Shown: positions 37,609-50,900 of the stretch, in pieces
How the letters are laid out: the number at the start of each line of letters is the position of its first letter
Numbering within the stretch: the first letter of the stretch is position 1
From: Geosiphon pyriformis
Lineage: Eukaryota; Glomeromycota; Glomeromycetes; Archaeosporales; Geosiphonaceae
Length of the DNA: 64,000 bases
Direction: 5' to 3'
NCBI GenBank assembly: GCA_016748015.1
Contig: JAAOMT010000594.1
Span: 1-64,000 of the forward strand
Position numbers and translations under genes: made by a program
The notes under the pieces: model-generated
Seen by the model: only the letters and a program-made list of their open reading frames with translations
Databases searched by the model: none
What the model was told of the DNA's origin: nothing

Positions 37609-38232
37609 TGTCATATAATTAGCCACCCTATTTTTAAAATAATAATTATTAACCTAATTATTGATTTAGTTGTTAACTTAATTATTAATTATTTTTAATA
37701 GCTATATAAGTAATAAGTTTTTTAACTATAAAAAAACATAATCAAAGTAATGAAATAAAACTTACTATCAATTACTTTCTTTTATATCACTTATTTTTTT
37801 TTTCTACTTTTAAGTATCTAAATATCTTAAGATAAAAAATTACTTGTTGATATTTACATACCTTATTTTTTTCACTTTTTAATTTGTATTTATTAGAATT
37901 AGCCTGAAAAATAATTGTTTGTTTTTGTAATTTATTGAATAAAAAAACGATTAAAAAACATAATAATATCTGTTATTAATTCTAAAAATTGCTGAGTTAA
38001 AACATAAAATAATAGCAGCAGTATTATTTTGTTGACAATTACAAACTATTTCTTTACTTTTAGATTCTTAGAAAAGATTAGTAATTGTAATTTTTATGAG
38101 ATTAATTATACATATTGAATTTTTACTTATTTAATTTACTTTCTTATTGTAATTCTCTCTTTAATTAATTTTATTACTTTACAATTCTGTTTTCTCTTGC
38201 TATTTGTTAGCTTATTATTCTAACCTGTAATA
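37609..38232 (+). repeat. 3' LTR of the old Ty3-type element
   Basis: Direct repeat of 30557-31247, about 67 bp shorter. Most of the difference lies in the minisatellite, which has fewer 12-bp units here (about 37645-37700). Single-base differences between the two copies are mostly transitions. Confidence 0.8.
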
Positions 38233-38434
38233 ATATTATTAATGAGTTTTATAATACAAAATTAAAAGAACATACTGTCTAACTTTTTTTGAAATTATAA
38301 CTTAATTCTTTTTTTTTTATTTTGTCTAAATTGATTTCTTGTTAATTTGTTTGTTTGTTTTTTAATTAAAAAGTTATTATATATATATATTTTTTAAATT
38401 ATACATGATTATACTTATTCTATCCAATTAATGA

Positions 38435-38849
38435 TGTTATAGTTGATTATTTGGGGTCTTAAATCAAATAACAAACTCGTAACTTGGTGCTCAAAAGCTA
38501 TTTCCATTGATGATGTTCTGAAAGTGTTGTATCTGAAGGTTTTGATGGAGTCTTTTGTATAATAGACAGAGATTCAATAGTTGTTTTATCCGTAACTTCC
38601 CAGACTTGCAAGTCGGTCAATTTTTTTCTCAACTTGATGGCCAGCAATTCTCTGGTAAGTAATATGTATCTTCTGTATGTGTTCTACCCTCTTGCAGGGG
38701 TCTTTTACCAGACAATCCTTGATGTCAGTAATTAGCACTTTCAATCAATTGGTTAGTGCACAATAACAAAATCACAGAAAAATAAAGAAAATAAAGAAAT
38801 CTAAAGAAATAAGCCAAGACAATTTGCAGATTAGTATCCTGTCAATAGC
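38435..38849 (-). repeat. Solo LTR E, 3' half (split by element A)
   Basis: Reverse complement of the 3' half of the element A/B-type LTR: it begins with the complement of the terminal block and runs to the AATAGC block. The remainder continues at 59209-59640. Together the halves are 847 bp, the length of a full LTR, with no internal element. ATGA at 38431-38434 is repeated at 59641-59644, the expected target duplication. Confidence 0.88.
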
Positions 38850-38919
38850 TGTTATTACTCATAGAAATATAGAAAATATATTAGCATAATTATTAGCCAA
38901 TCAGAAGGAGGTGTAGTAA

Positions 38920-39075
38920 ATGTGGAATTCCAGGATTCTTCTCAGAAATTGCAGGATTCCAAGAATTTCAGGATTCTCCGACGAAGAATCACAGGATTTT
39001 AGAATTCTAGGATTCCTCTCAAAGGAATTGCAGGATTCTAAAAATTCCAGGATTCTTATCGTGAAGAATCAAGGA
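38920..39075 (+). repeat. Palindromic minisatellite inside the LTR
   Basis: Tandem imperfect units built on GGAATTCCAGGATTCC, each roughly 15-35 bp and partly self-complementary. The same block occurs in every LTR of the family (about 42505-42655, 51905-52065, 58434-58600, and inverted at 59400-59565), with different unit arrangement in each. It lies just upstream of the TATA-like box, in U3. Confidence 0.8.
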
Positions 39076-39095
39076 ATTAAGGAATCTCAATTATG

Positions 39096-39103
39096 TATAT
39101 ATA
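39096..39103 (+). promoter_or_regulatory. TATA-like box of the LTR promoter
   Basis: TATATATA lies between the minisatellite and the AGCAGCAGGATT block and is kept in all better-preserved LTRs, a plausible U3 core promoter. Inferred from position only. Confidence 0.45.
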
Positions 39104-39700
39104 GCAGCAGGATTAGAAGCTGAAAAGACAGACCTTTTAGTTTAGATTTGATTTAAGCAACCTTTCAGTTCTCAATTATCAAATAAATAATTATTTTATA
39201 TCTTAATCCACTCTCCACTATCAACACTTCATGTTGATAATAATTGATACTTAACCACACTAGAACAATAGCTCTTGATCATGGCTATTAATGGGATACT
39301 AATCTGCAAATTATCTTGGCTTATTTCTTTAGATTTTTTTATTTTTTTTATTTTTCTGTGATTTTGTTATTGTGCACTAACCAATTGATTAAAAGTGCTG
39401 ATTATTAATGTCAAGGATTGCCTGGTAAAAGACTCTTGCGAGAGGGTAGGACATATACAGAAGATATGGATTACTTACCAGAGGATTGCTGGCCACCAAG
39501 CCGAGAAAAGAATTGACAGACTTGTGAGTTTGGGAAGCTACAGATAAAACAACTATTGAATCTCTGTCCATTATACAAAAAACTCCATCAAAACTTTCAG
39601 ATACAACACTTTCAGAACATTATCAACAGAAATAGCTTTTGAGCACCAAGTTATGGGTTTGTTATTTATTCCTCCACCAGAAATAATCACCTGTAACATT

Positions 39701-39712
39701 TGGTGCTTCCTG
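39701..39712 (+). other. Primer-binding site of element A
   Basis: TGGTGCTTCCTG starts 2 bp after the 5' LTR and would pair with a tRNA ending CAGGAAGCACCA. In element B the same site reads TAATGCTTCCTG (43277-43288), two G-to-A changes at the most critical bases. Confidence 0.75.
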
Positions 39713-39760
39713 TAAAGTATAATCCTACAAAGAACCAGTACCAACAACACCAAACCAAAA

Positions 39761-42432
39761 GTGGCAGAATCAGAAATAATAGGAACAAACCATTTAGGAT
39801 TCACAAAATCTTTATTTCAACAGTACAGCCAACAGCTAGGCCTAAACAACAACCATTACTCAACAGAATCAGCTTTCAACTTTTACATCAATGAAAGAAT
39901 CACAGATTTCTTAGGAAGACCAGTTGACATTGAATTAGCAAGAGAAAATTTCTATTCGGAACTAATTCAACACACCAACTTACCAAGAAATCACAGCTTT
40001 ACACCCATCATCAGAGAAATCAACCAAGAAATTGAAAGATATACCCAAAGAACATTCCCTATTACTTACCAGGACAAAGGCAAAGGAAAACTACAGACAC
40101 CAGCAATAACACCCAAAGAAATACAAATTCCTAACTGGAAGAAACAAAGAATTGAATTTCCGATATATCTATTATACCATTACATGCCCGGAAGTACCAT
40201 CAACATCGCATCAGCAGATGCATCTATCAGTACAAAGACACTACTAGCAAAAATCGCATTTCAGAGTAAACAAAAGAAAAATGAACTATTAGGAGCATAT
40301 AGAGATTATTTTGAAGGATTTAAATTAAGATTGCCAACACCATCAGGATTTCAATTACCGCCTCATCAGCCAGATTTCGGAACTGTCAGTCCTTTAGAAA
40401 TTACTGAATCAGAAGAAAAAGAAGATAAGGATCAGGAATTTAATTACCAAAACCCAATCTTAGAAAACCCGAACATTCAAACTCAGCAACATTTAGAAAA
40501 TTTGGAAATTGAAACTCTGAATATTTGAACCCCACCAAATCAAAGAAATCAAAACCCCGAGTTAATTTATTAGCAAAACCTACCTCCAGTTATTGTCATT
40601 GATCAACCACCAATTGAGCTGATTAGTGAGCCAATTCAACCACCTCAAGTACCACCCCAACAACCATTACCTCTTCAACAACCATTTCAACAGCCACCAC
40701 AACCATCCAACTTAGATCCAATGGCCTATGCACCAATTACAAAACTTGACAACTTTACTGGTGAAGAAGACGACACACAAGTATGACTGAATGACATAGA
40801 GAAAGCCATCACTGTAAATGGATGGAATGACGCCTGAGTACTTCAAGCCATCTCATACTTTCTAAGGGACACCACGGATGCATGATATCAAAGTCTAGCT
40901 GTCAAATCCCAAATCTTTAACAATTTCAAGATGGAATTCGTAAGATATTTCAGCAACAATAATAGTATCAACAAGTTAGCCAACCTCTTCACTACCATCA
41001 AACAAGGAGATACTAAAGCAGTTACCACTTACTTAAGATGCTTCCATAAAAACCTGTGCCAGATCCAAGCAATTCAAGCTGACTATTTTACAGCACCACA
41101 GATTTTGAACCAATTTATTAGAGGTTTGTGCAGTAACCTCTTTAAGTGAATATGCCCAATGCATCCAATTGACCTCCTTATTGCAGTTACACATGCCAGA
41201 GATTTTGAAGCAACTGAGTTAGAAGCCAATCATGCCTAAGCAGTAAACCTAGTAATGAATAGATCATCTGAATTGGATTTCAAATTAAAACAATTTAACG
41301 AGTCAATTAATCAGAAATTAGAGAAATACTTAGCTGACAATCACGCCATATATTAACCATCACAATGATACAATAATTCAGGAAATGTGAATCATTTCCA
41401 AAATCAATCACATCCATCATCCTCAACAGCACTTAGTCCACCATAGCAGCCAGAAACACAGGTCTGCCACAACTGTGGTAAACAAGGCCATATTCAAGTT
41501 AATTGCCATACTTATAGCAACCAATAATCGGGAAATCAATACAGAAACCCCGATCACTGGTTCCAAACTCTGAATTGTTATCCAAATTAAAATTAAGACC
41601 AATATCAAAATACTTACCTGCCAATGATGCAGCAACCAATCTATTAACCACCAGTATATTAATCTCCAGTTTATTAACTATAGCCACCAGCAATTTATTA
41701 ACTGCAGCCTTCAGTAATTTATCAGCCACAGTCCCAAATAATTTATCAGTTTCAACCATCAATCCAAACACTACTCCAAAACTCAGCTATGATGACATCA
41801 AAAAACCTAAGACCCAGAATTGCTCAAAATTAGAAATCGGCAATGGTTGTTCATCAACTGATCCCCAGCTCCTCTCACCAAAGCTCAGGACCTCATTCTC
41901 AGAATTCGGGTACAGGTGCCACCCAAAACCCGAATTCCCAAAACTATTTAAGTCTCCTGATTACTTCAGAAAACGTCACACTCAATAATTAGGAATTCGA
42001 ACAAACACCTACCAACAATATTTTACCTGCCACAATTACAGAAGACAAATCTCTGGACACCATTTTTCTATTCGAACTTGAGGAACCATCAACCACACCA
42101 TTATTCAGTGGAGCCGCACTAGAAAAAAAGCCAATTACTACCATGTATACTGATGTGAAAATTGATGGCCATCCCATCAAACTAATTCTTGACAGTGGTT
42201 CAGCAGGCAGCATCATCACACAACAACTCATAGATCAATTAGGTCACCGAGTTGATCGAATTGCTAGTGTTAGAATCATCATGGCTGATAGAGTGACCAA
42301 GACTTCAATTAGCAAAATCGATGACTTACTAATCGAAATTAACAATATCATAGTACCAATCAAAGTACTTGTTATGGAAGCCACCCAATACCAAGCTCTA
42401 GTTGGTAATGACTGGCTGTCCAAGATAAACAC
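39761..42432 (+). pseudogene. Element A gag and N-terminal protease
   Basis: Gag starts MAESEIIGTNHLGF and is open to 40528; in-frame stops follow, most in place of Gln or Trp. The capsid-like part (about 40735-41330) contains FVRYFSNNNSINKLAN and QILNQFIRGLC. The nucleocapsid knuckle at 41465-41506 is CHNCGKQGHIQVNC with all ligands intact. The Gln/Pro-rich linker is followed by a retropepsin (42143 onward) with the active-site DSG at 42191-42199 kept, and the block GNDWLSKINT at the break where element B begins. Gag packages the RNA; the protease cuts the polyprotein. Confidence 0.88.
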
Positions 42433-43274
42433 TGTTACTTATAGAAATATAAGAAATATATTAGCATAATTATTAGCCAATCAGAAGTAAGCATAGTAAA
42501 TGTAGAATTCCAGAATTCCTCTCAAGAATTGCAGAATTCCAGGAATTTTAGGATTTCCCGATGAGGAATTGCAGGATTCCAGAATTTCAGGATTCTCTGA
42601 CAAGGAATTGCAAGATTCCAGGATTCCTGTCATGAAAAATTGAGGAATTGAGGAATCTCAATTATGTATATATAACAGTAGTATTAGAAACAGAAAAAAC
42701 AGAATTAATACCACAGAATCTTTAGCCTAGAAACAAAAATCATCAAATAAATATTTATTCCATATCTCAATCCACTCTCCACTATCAACACTTCATGTTG
42801 ATAATAAGTGATACTTAACCACACTGGAACAATAGCTCTTGATCACGGTTATTGATGGGATACTAATCTGCAAATTGCCTTGGCTTATTTCTTTTCTTTC
42901 TTTATTTTTCTCTTATTTTTCTTTATTTTATTTTGATTTATTATTGTGCACTAACCCATTGATTGAAAAGCGCTGATTACTGACATCAAGAATTGCCTGG
43001 TAAAAGACCTCTGCAAGAGGGTAGGACACATACAGAAGATATGGATTACTTATTAGAGGATTGCTGGCCACCAAGCTGAGAAAAAAATTGACAGACTTGC
43101 GAGTCTAAGAAGCTATGGATAAAACAACTATTGAATCTCTGTCCATTATACAAAGAACTCTATTAAAACCTTCAGATACAATACTCACAGAATCTCATCA
43201 ATGGAAGTAGCTTCATAAGCACCAAGTTACGGGTTTGTTATTTACTTCAACAACAGAAATAATCCCCTGTAACA
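42433..43274 (+). repeat. 5' LTR of element B
   Basis: 842 bp, TGTTAC..GTAACA. Differences from the 3' LTR (51835-52684) are mostly transitions. Confidence 0.9.
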
Positions 43275-46200
43275 TTTAATGCTTCCTGTAAGATATAATC
43301 TTACAGAAAACCAGCACTAACCCAAATCTAAACATGGCAGAATCAGAAAATATAGGAGCAAACCATTTAGGATTTGCGAAATCCTTGTTTTAACAATACA
43401 GCCAACAATTAGGATTAAACAGTAATCATTATCCAGTTAAATCAGCCTTCAACTTTTACATCAATGACAGAATTACTGAATGCTTAGGAGAAACAGTTAA
43501 CATTGAAGCAGCAAGAGAAAACTTTTACACAGAATTATTCCAACACACCAACTTACCAAGGAACTATAGTTTTGCACCAATAACCAGAAAAATTAACCAG
43601 ACTATTGAAAGGTACACTTAACAACAATTTCCCATTACCTATGCAGACAAAGGTAAAGGAAGAATACAAACACCAGCAGCAACACCAAAAGGAATACAGT
43701 TACCTAGTTGGAAGAAGCACAAAGTAGAATCACCAACCACTTCATCATATCACTACACATCTGGAAGCGCCATTAACATTTTATCAGCAGACACGTCTAC
43801 CTCAAACACAACATTAACAGTTGGAAGATTCCAGTTCCAAAGCAAACAATGGAAAGAAGATTTACTAGGACCATACGGAATGTATTTTGAAGGATTTAAA
43901 TCACGATCACCAACTCCATCAGGAATTCTATTACTGTCACCTCAACTGGACTTTGGAATCACTACCCCATGGGAACTATCTAAAGAAAAAAAGGAAGAAG
44001 AATCGGAAGATCAAAAATTTATTTACCAAAACCCGATCACTGAAAACCCGGAAGTTGAAACCCTGAATTTTCAAGCTTAGCAAAGTCTGAATCTAGAAAA
44101 TTCAGAAATCAAAACCCTGAATCATCAAAGGCAGAACAATCCAAACCCCGAATTAAGTAATCAGAAAAACTTATCTCTGGTAATTGTCATCAATCAACCA
44201 CCAATTAATTCAGTAGCCGAACTCATACAACAGTCATTTCAACTACCACTCCAACAACCAGTACAACAACAACCACTTCAACAGCCACCACAACAACCCA
44301 ACTTAGATCCAATGGCCTATGCACTAATTGCAAAACTTGACAACTTTACTAGTGAAGAAAACGATGCACAAGTATGGCTAAAAGATGTAGAGAAAGCCAT
44401 CACTGCAAACGAATGGAATGACACTTGAGCACTTTAAGCCATCCCATACTTTCTAAAAGACACTGTGGATGCATGGTATCAAAGTCTAGCTGTCAAACCC
44501 CAAAACTTCAATGACTTCAAGACGGAATTTATAAGATATTTTAGCAACAATAATAGTATCAACAAATTAGCCAACCTTTTCACCACCATTAAACAAGAAG
44601 ATACTGAAGCAGTCACCACTTACCTGGGACACTTTCATAGAAACCTACGCCAGATCCAAGCAATTCAAGCTGACTATTTTACAGTGCCACAGATTTTAAA
44701 TCAATTTATTAGAGGTTTGTGCAGTAACCTCCTCCAGTGAGTATGCCCAATACATTCAGTTGACCTCCCTACCACAGTTACACACACCAGAGATTTTGAA
44801 GCAGCTGAGTTAGAAGCCAACCACGCTCAAGCAGTAAACATAGTAATGAATAGATCATCTGAATTGGACTCCAAACTGAAACAATTCAGTAAGTCAATTA
44901 ATCAGAAACTAGAGGGATACTTAGCTGACAATTGCGCCATATATCAAACACCACAATGATGCCACAATTCAGGAAACGCGAATTGTTTCCAAAATCAATT
45001 ACAGTTATCATTCTCGACTGCACTTAGTCCACCATGGCAGCCAGAAACACGTGCCTGCCACAACTGTGGTAAACAAGGCCATATTTGAGTTAATTGTCAT
45101 ACTTATAGCAACCAGCAATTGGGAAATCAATACAGAAATCCCGATTACTGGTTTCAAACTCCGAATCATTATCCGAATCAAGATCAAGACCAATATCAAA
45201 ATACTTATCTGCCAATGACACAGCAACCAATCTATCAACTGCCAGTATATCAACTTTCAATTTATCAACAGCAGCTTCCAGCAATTTATTAATAGCAGCC
45301 TCCAGTAATTTATCAGCTGTAGCCCCAAATAATTTATCAGTCTCAACCATCAATTCAAATACCACTCCAAAACTCAGCTACAATAACATCAAGAAACCCG
45401 AAACCCAGAATTGCTCAAAATTGGAGATCAGTGATGGTTGTTCATCAACTGGTCCCCAGCTCCTCTCATTAGAGCTTAGGATCTCGTTCTCAGAATTCGG
45501 GTACAAGCGCCACCCAAAACCTGACTTCCCAACACTATTTAAGTCTCCTGGTTATCCCAAAAGACGCCTCAACTAGCAACCAAGAACTCACCCAAAAACA
45601 ACAAATACTTACCAGCAATATTCTACCAGCAACAGTCACCAACAATGAATCACTAGCTGCCATCTTCCCATTTGAGATCGAAGAACCATCAAGTACACCA
45701 TTATTTAGTGAAGCCACTCTTGATGAAAAACCCATTACCACGATGTACACAGATGCTAAGGTTGATGGTCAATCTATCAAATTGATTCTTGATAGCAGTT
45801 CAGCAGGCAGTATTATCACACAACAACTCATAGATCAATTAGGTCACCAAGTTGATTGAGCTGCCAGCGCCAGAATCATCACAGCCAATAGAGCAAACAA
45901 AACTCCAATCGGCGAAATTGACGACTTCCTTTTTGAAGTCAATGGTATCATGACTCCCATTAAAGTTCTAGTGATAGAAGCCACTCAATACCAAGCTCTC
46001 ATTGGTAATGACTGGTTATCCAAAGTTAACACGACGTTAGACTGAAACACCCAGGAACTCCAGCTAACATATCAGGGCCAACACATATGTGTACTGGCCA
46101 TGTGTGGCCATTTCAAGACTCTTCTAAGAGAGAAACTATTGATCAAACTGGAGAAGGAGAAAGAAAAACCTACCTGAGAAGCATACCAAGTCTCGTGGGC

Positions 46201-46564
46201 CGATGCCGACTATAATGAGCTGCTGCCAATACTCACCTGAGACGACAATAACAACAGAAAAGAGGAACAAGAAAAAGAACCTACCTGTGAAACCACTATC
46301 AACACTGGGACCAACGACAAAGATCACTATGAGCTACTACCAGTACTATCATGGGACAACAACCCCAAGGGAAAGCAAAGAGAGGAACTTATCTAGAAAA
46401 CCAACAATCTGACTTGGACTGATAATGAATAAAAAGAAGTCTCAAGTCGGGAATGGAACGAAGATAAGGGAAAAGGAAAAGAAAAGGAAGAAAAAATGCC
46501 ACCAATGACCAACAGTTATAATTCCTACACCCACCACACTCTACAACAATCCAATTATCGACGG

Positions 46565-46800
46565 CCAAGACTGGTATGCATTGATTGCAGCAAGAAACTG
46601 TTGTTAATGAGCACATGCTGTAACAACAATGAGGAATACCACACCACAATAAAGTTTTACTGTCATCCATGCTTACTCAAATGCTTTGGATGACCAAAGA
46701 GGCAAAGAAAATGGGATAACCAATCTTGTCTCGCTTGTGGGGAGATCTTACTAGATGAAGGGATGTGGAACAACATCTCAGGACGTGGAAGAACATGCGA
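46565..46800 (+). other. Cys-rich zinc-binding segment between protease and dUTPase (element B)
   Basis: The frame reads CIDC, then CC, then C-H-P-C-L-L-K-C, then CLACG, giving at least four Cys pairs spaced like treble-clef or zinc-ribbon knuckles, followed by DEGMWN and DMLCQYT. The same set, with minor changes, is in element A (about 53105-53360). It is not a standard part of Ty3 pol. The name is descriptive; I do not recognise the family. Confidence 0.55.
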
Positions 46801-47464
46801 CATGTTGTGTCAATACACAATTTTAATAAACAATTGGGTAAGGAAAAGAACCCCAATAGAAGCAGCCTGGAGAAGAGCCATGCAGTGACTGGACAGTTGT
46901 CCACATGACAACAACAAATTGTGGAGAATGACAATTGCCAAAATAGAAGGAGTAACATCCGAAGAGATTAGAGAAATCAAAAACAACCCACCAGAACCCA
47001 TCAAGCTTGACTGGAATGCAGAGCCAGCCATAAATTCTCTGGAATTCGAAGAGTTCCATAAACACTACCAAAACTTGGCACCCACTAGAGAAGAGCAAGA
47101 ACAATGGCTAGCACAGTTGAATACAAGACTGTGTTGCCATTGTTTAATTCCCAGTGATTTTAAATATTGTGACAATTGTGACCTCCTTTATAATCTACTA
47201 CCATGCATAATCTACTCGATCCCTGAAGAAGAGGAACCAATCAGCAGCTGTGCATCAGAATCAGAATCGCTGATCAATCGTGATCCAAACTCTGACAACG
47301 ATGACAAAAACATTGGTTCCAGCTCTATTCAAAATGGCAATGACAACAAAAATGATTTCAACTCAAATTCAAACTCCAATTTAAACCATGAACAATACAT
47401 TGCACTATCAGATCTCTCCAAGGAACAAGAGTTGAAATAGTATAGTGACAATGGGGAGAATATT

Positions 47465-47900
47465 ATGCCAGAACGTGCACATGATACGGATGCAGGGTTT
47501 GATCTGAGATATCCAGGAAAAAATGCCATCAAATTGGAACCATATTCATGCACCTGCATTGATCTGAAAATAGCACTAGAAATTCTGGCAACAACAATGG
47601 TTCAATTAGCATCTAAGAGTAGTTTAATGAAAAGAGAGATCAATATAAGAGGAGGAATAATTGACGCAGGATATATAGAAAATATTATCGCTATACTACA
47701 AAATAACTCAGAAAAAGCCTATATAATAGAGCTCAACAAAAAGATAGCACAGGCAATATTCCTGTCTCTTGTTAGAGTAGCTCAGTTAGTATCAGTGAGA
47801 AAGAGAGAGGAATTAGGAATAATAGCGAGAGGAATACAGAAATTCGGATCAATGAGTAAAATAGATGTACCAGTTAATATGGTGGAGAAAGAAATTGTTG
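47465..47900 (+). other. dUTPase domain in element B
   Basis: The trimeric dUTPase motifs are present in order: DTDAGFDLRYPG (motif 1), KSSLMKREI (motif 2, canonical RSSLA.KG), GGIIDAGYIENI (motif 3, with the catalytic-type Asp and the Tyr of GVID..Y), NKKIAQAIF (motif 4, canonical GDRIAQ), and ARGIQKFGSM (motif 5, canonical RG..GFGST). dUTPase converts dUTP to dUMP and so keeps uracil out of newly made DNA. It lies between the zinc segment and RT. The open frame runs 47465-47929; the stop upstream (47438) is TAG where element A has TGG. Confidence 0.85.
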
Positions 47901-50900
47901 GCCAAGGAGAAATTATCTCAACTGGTTAAGCTATTTCCATTCCATCATATAGCCAGTACATGCTAACAATAGGAAGGAAAAAAAAGGAGCAAGGACAAAT
48001 TTTTGAAGCTAAAGCAAACCTTTGTGAATTAGGAGAGATTGGGTTGATCAATCTTCACATACCAGCCAAAAGCTATAGCAGCATAAAAATTTCTATTTAC
48101 AACAACACTAGTAATGTCATCAACATACTAGAAGGAACCACCATCAGATATGTAACCACAGAAATAAAAGACCAACCACCAAACCCCATTCCAGACTTTC
48201 CACAACTTTGTGGATATGTTGACATCACATCACAAACAATCTATGAACGAGATGAATGTTATTTGCTCCAACCAGAACAATTGGAACAAATGAACATGAG
48301 AAACTTAGATCCACTTCAATGTATGTAGCTCAAGATGTTACTCAACAATTTTAACGACATTTTTGCCAGTAAAAATAAGTTTGGCCGAATTGACATCATC
48401 CAGCATCAGATCAAGACTGGAGATGCAATGCCAATCAAACAAAGAACATACAGAGTGCTACCAGCCAGCCATAAAATCATTCGTCAAGAAATAAACAGAA
48501 TGCTTGACAATGGGCTAATTCAACCATCAATAAGCCCATGGTCATCACCAGTAGTACTCGTCTGTAAAAAGAATGAAAAAATCCAGTTTTGTGTAGATTA
48601 CAAGAAACTCAATGATGTAACTCGTGGAGACAGTTATCCAACTCCACGAATACAGGAATTATTCAATGCTTTTGGTGGGAACAAATGGTTCTCAACATTA
48701 GATTTGAACAGCGGTTACTGGCAAGTAGCCATGAATTCAGCTGACAAAGAGAAGACAGCATTCACCATTAGAGAAGGGAATTTCGAATTTGAAGTGATGC
48801 CATTTGGCTTAACCAATGTCCCAGCAACTTTCCAATGGCTAATGGAAATTGTTTATACTGGCTTATTGTAGAAATCAATAGTTGTATACTTGGACAACAC
48901 CAATGTATTCTCAAAAACGTTTGATGATCATCTTCATCATCTTCAACAAGTGTTCGAAAGACTAAGAAGAGCAAGACTAAAGTTAAATGCAACAAAATGC
49001 TTCTTCGGCAAGACAGAACTAAAATTCTTGGGACACATAGTCAGCAAAGATGGCATCAAAACAGATCTGGAGAAAATAGAGATAGTAAAGAACTTTCCAG
49101 TATTGACCAATATGACAGAACTGAAATCATTTTTGGGATTCGCCAGCTACTATTAACATTTTATCAAGAACTTTTCCAAGATAGCGCAGCCACTCAACCA
49201 ACTGCAAAACAAAAATACAAAATATGAATAGACTGAAAGTCAACAAGAAGCTTTTAATATTCTAAAAAGAAAGCTTATACAAGCTCCAATACTGATTTAT
49301 CCAGATCACAGCAAACCATTTATCATCACCACAGATGCATCCAGCCAGACATTAGGAGCAGTACTATCTCAAAGAAAACCAGACAGCAGAAAACATCTAG
49401 TGGCATATGCCAGCAGAGGTTTAACACCGGCCGAAAAGAACTATAGAACACTGGAAAAAGAACACTTAGCAATATACTGGTCAGTCATGAAATGGAAAGA
49501 ATATTTGAGCCAGAAGTTTGAGATGTACACAGATCACAAAGGATTAACATCACTTCAAAAACAAGAATTTGGAGATAGAAGACAGTCAAGATGGAAAATG
49601 TCACTCGCACTATATAAGTATACTATACATTATAAAAAAGGAAAAAACAATGGAAATGCGGATGGTTTATTGCAAATAAGACAAATCTAAGAACATTTCA
49701 ACCCAAAAATATAACAAAACCAGAACAATACCAACAGAAAAATACAACAAAAGATGAACATACAAAAATATCAACAATTGCAACATTATATAAACACTCA
49801 ACAGTTCAAGGAAAATTTATCTCAAATGGAACAAAAAAGTATCAAACAACAATCAAAATATTTTATCACTTACCAAAATATACTTTATCAGAAAAATAGA
49901 AGGGATCCAGATCAACCAACTAGAGTAATTACAGAGCCAGAAAAAGAGACAATATTATTCAACATGCACTCAAATTCAACAGCAGGACATTTTCACAAAG
50001 AAACAACCATGAAAAGAACCAGAAAGAGATACTATTGGCCATCAATATACCCAGACATCATTTAATATGTTCAAAATTGTGATGCTTGTCAGTGAAAAGG
50101 AGGAACAAGACCCAATAAACCATTAAGACCAATCAAAATGGGACAACCATTTGACTGTATTGGAATTGATTTAGTCGGACCATTAACAATCACCAGCAGA
50201 GGAAACAGATACATAGCGATAGCTATGAACTATCTCACTAAATGGCCAGAGGCAAAGCAATTCAAAGAGCGGATGCAAAATCCATTGCCAAATTCATTCA
50301 TCAGGATTTGATTTGTCGACATAGATGTCCAAAAGAATTATTATCAGACCAAGAAACTCATTTTGTAAACCAAACATTAACAGAATTGAGCCAAAAATTC
50401 GGAATTAAGAGACCATTATCATCACCATACCATCCATAAACCAACGGATTAGTAGAAAGATTCAATAGAACACTGTGTGAAGCAATAACTAAGCTCAGCC
50501 AAAAAAACCAAAACGATTGGGATTTGTTCATACCATCAGTACTATTTGCTTATCAGACAATGAAACAAGATACTACACAAGCAACACCATTTGAATTAGT
50601 ATATGGGAGAACAGTAATGTTACCAGTAGAAAGAGAAATTAATACATATCCAGCTAAACCAATAACAGAAGAAAATTTTCAAAAAACATTGCTGAAAAGA
50701 ACATATGACTTAATGAAAACATTGGAAAACAAATAAAGAAGAGCAGTTGATAATATTCAAAAATCACAAGAAAAACAGAAAAAAAGACATGATAGTCAAC
50801 TACCAGACAAACCAGTTGAATTCAAGATTGAAGACAAAGTATTACTACATCATACCAAAGCGGAAAAACAATGGAGTAGAAAATTCGACCCCAAATGGGA

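Larger units (their letters stand above)
30557..38232 (+). mobile_element. Old Ty3-type LTR retrotransposon, second family
   Basis: Two direct repeats (30557-31247 and 37609-38232) enclose a decayed gag, protease, RT, RNase H and integrase in that order, with RT ahead of integrase followed by a further ORF. The interior is so altered toward A+T that frames must be read through many stops. I see no dUTPase between protease and RT, where elements A and B carry one. No clean target duplication is visible. Confidence 0.85.
38850..39698 (+). repeat. 5' LTR of element A
   Basis: 849 bp, TGTTA..TAACA ends. It contains the GGAATTCC-type minisatellite at about 38920-39075, a TATATATA box at 39096-39103, AATAAA near 39183, and the conserved 3' part ending ACCTGTAACA. 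Confidence 0.9.

Noticed and set aside
38920-39075. CRISPR-like array
   Set aside because: Repeats are contiguous and degenerate with no unique spacers, in a eukaryotic LTR.
38920-39123. ORFs inside LTR minisatellites (also 58430-58633 and 59392-59592)
   Set aside because: They translate the tandem repeat itself.
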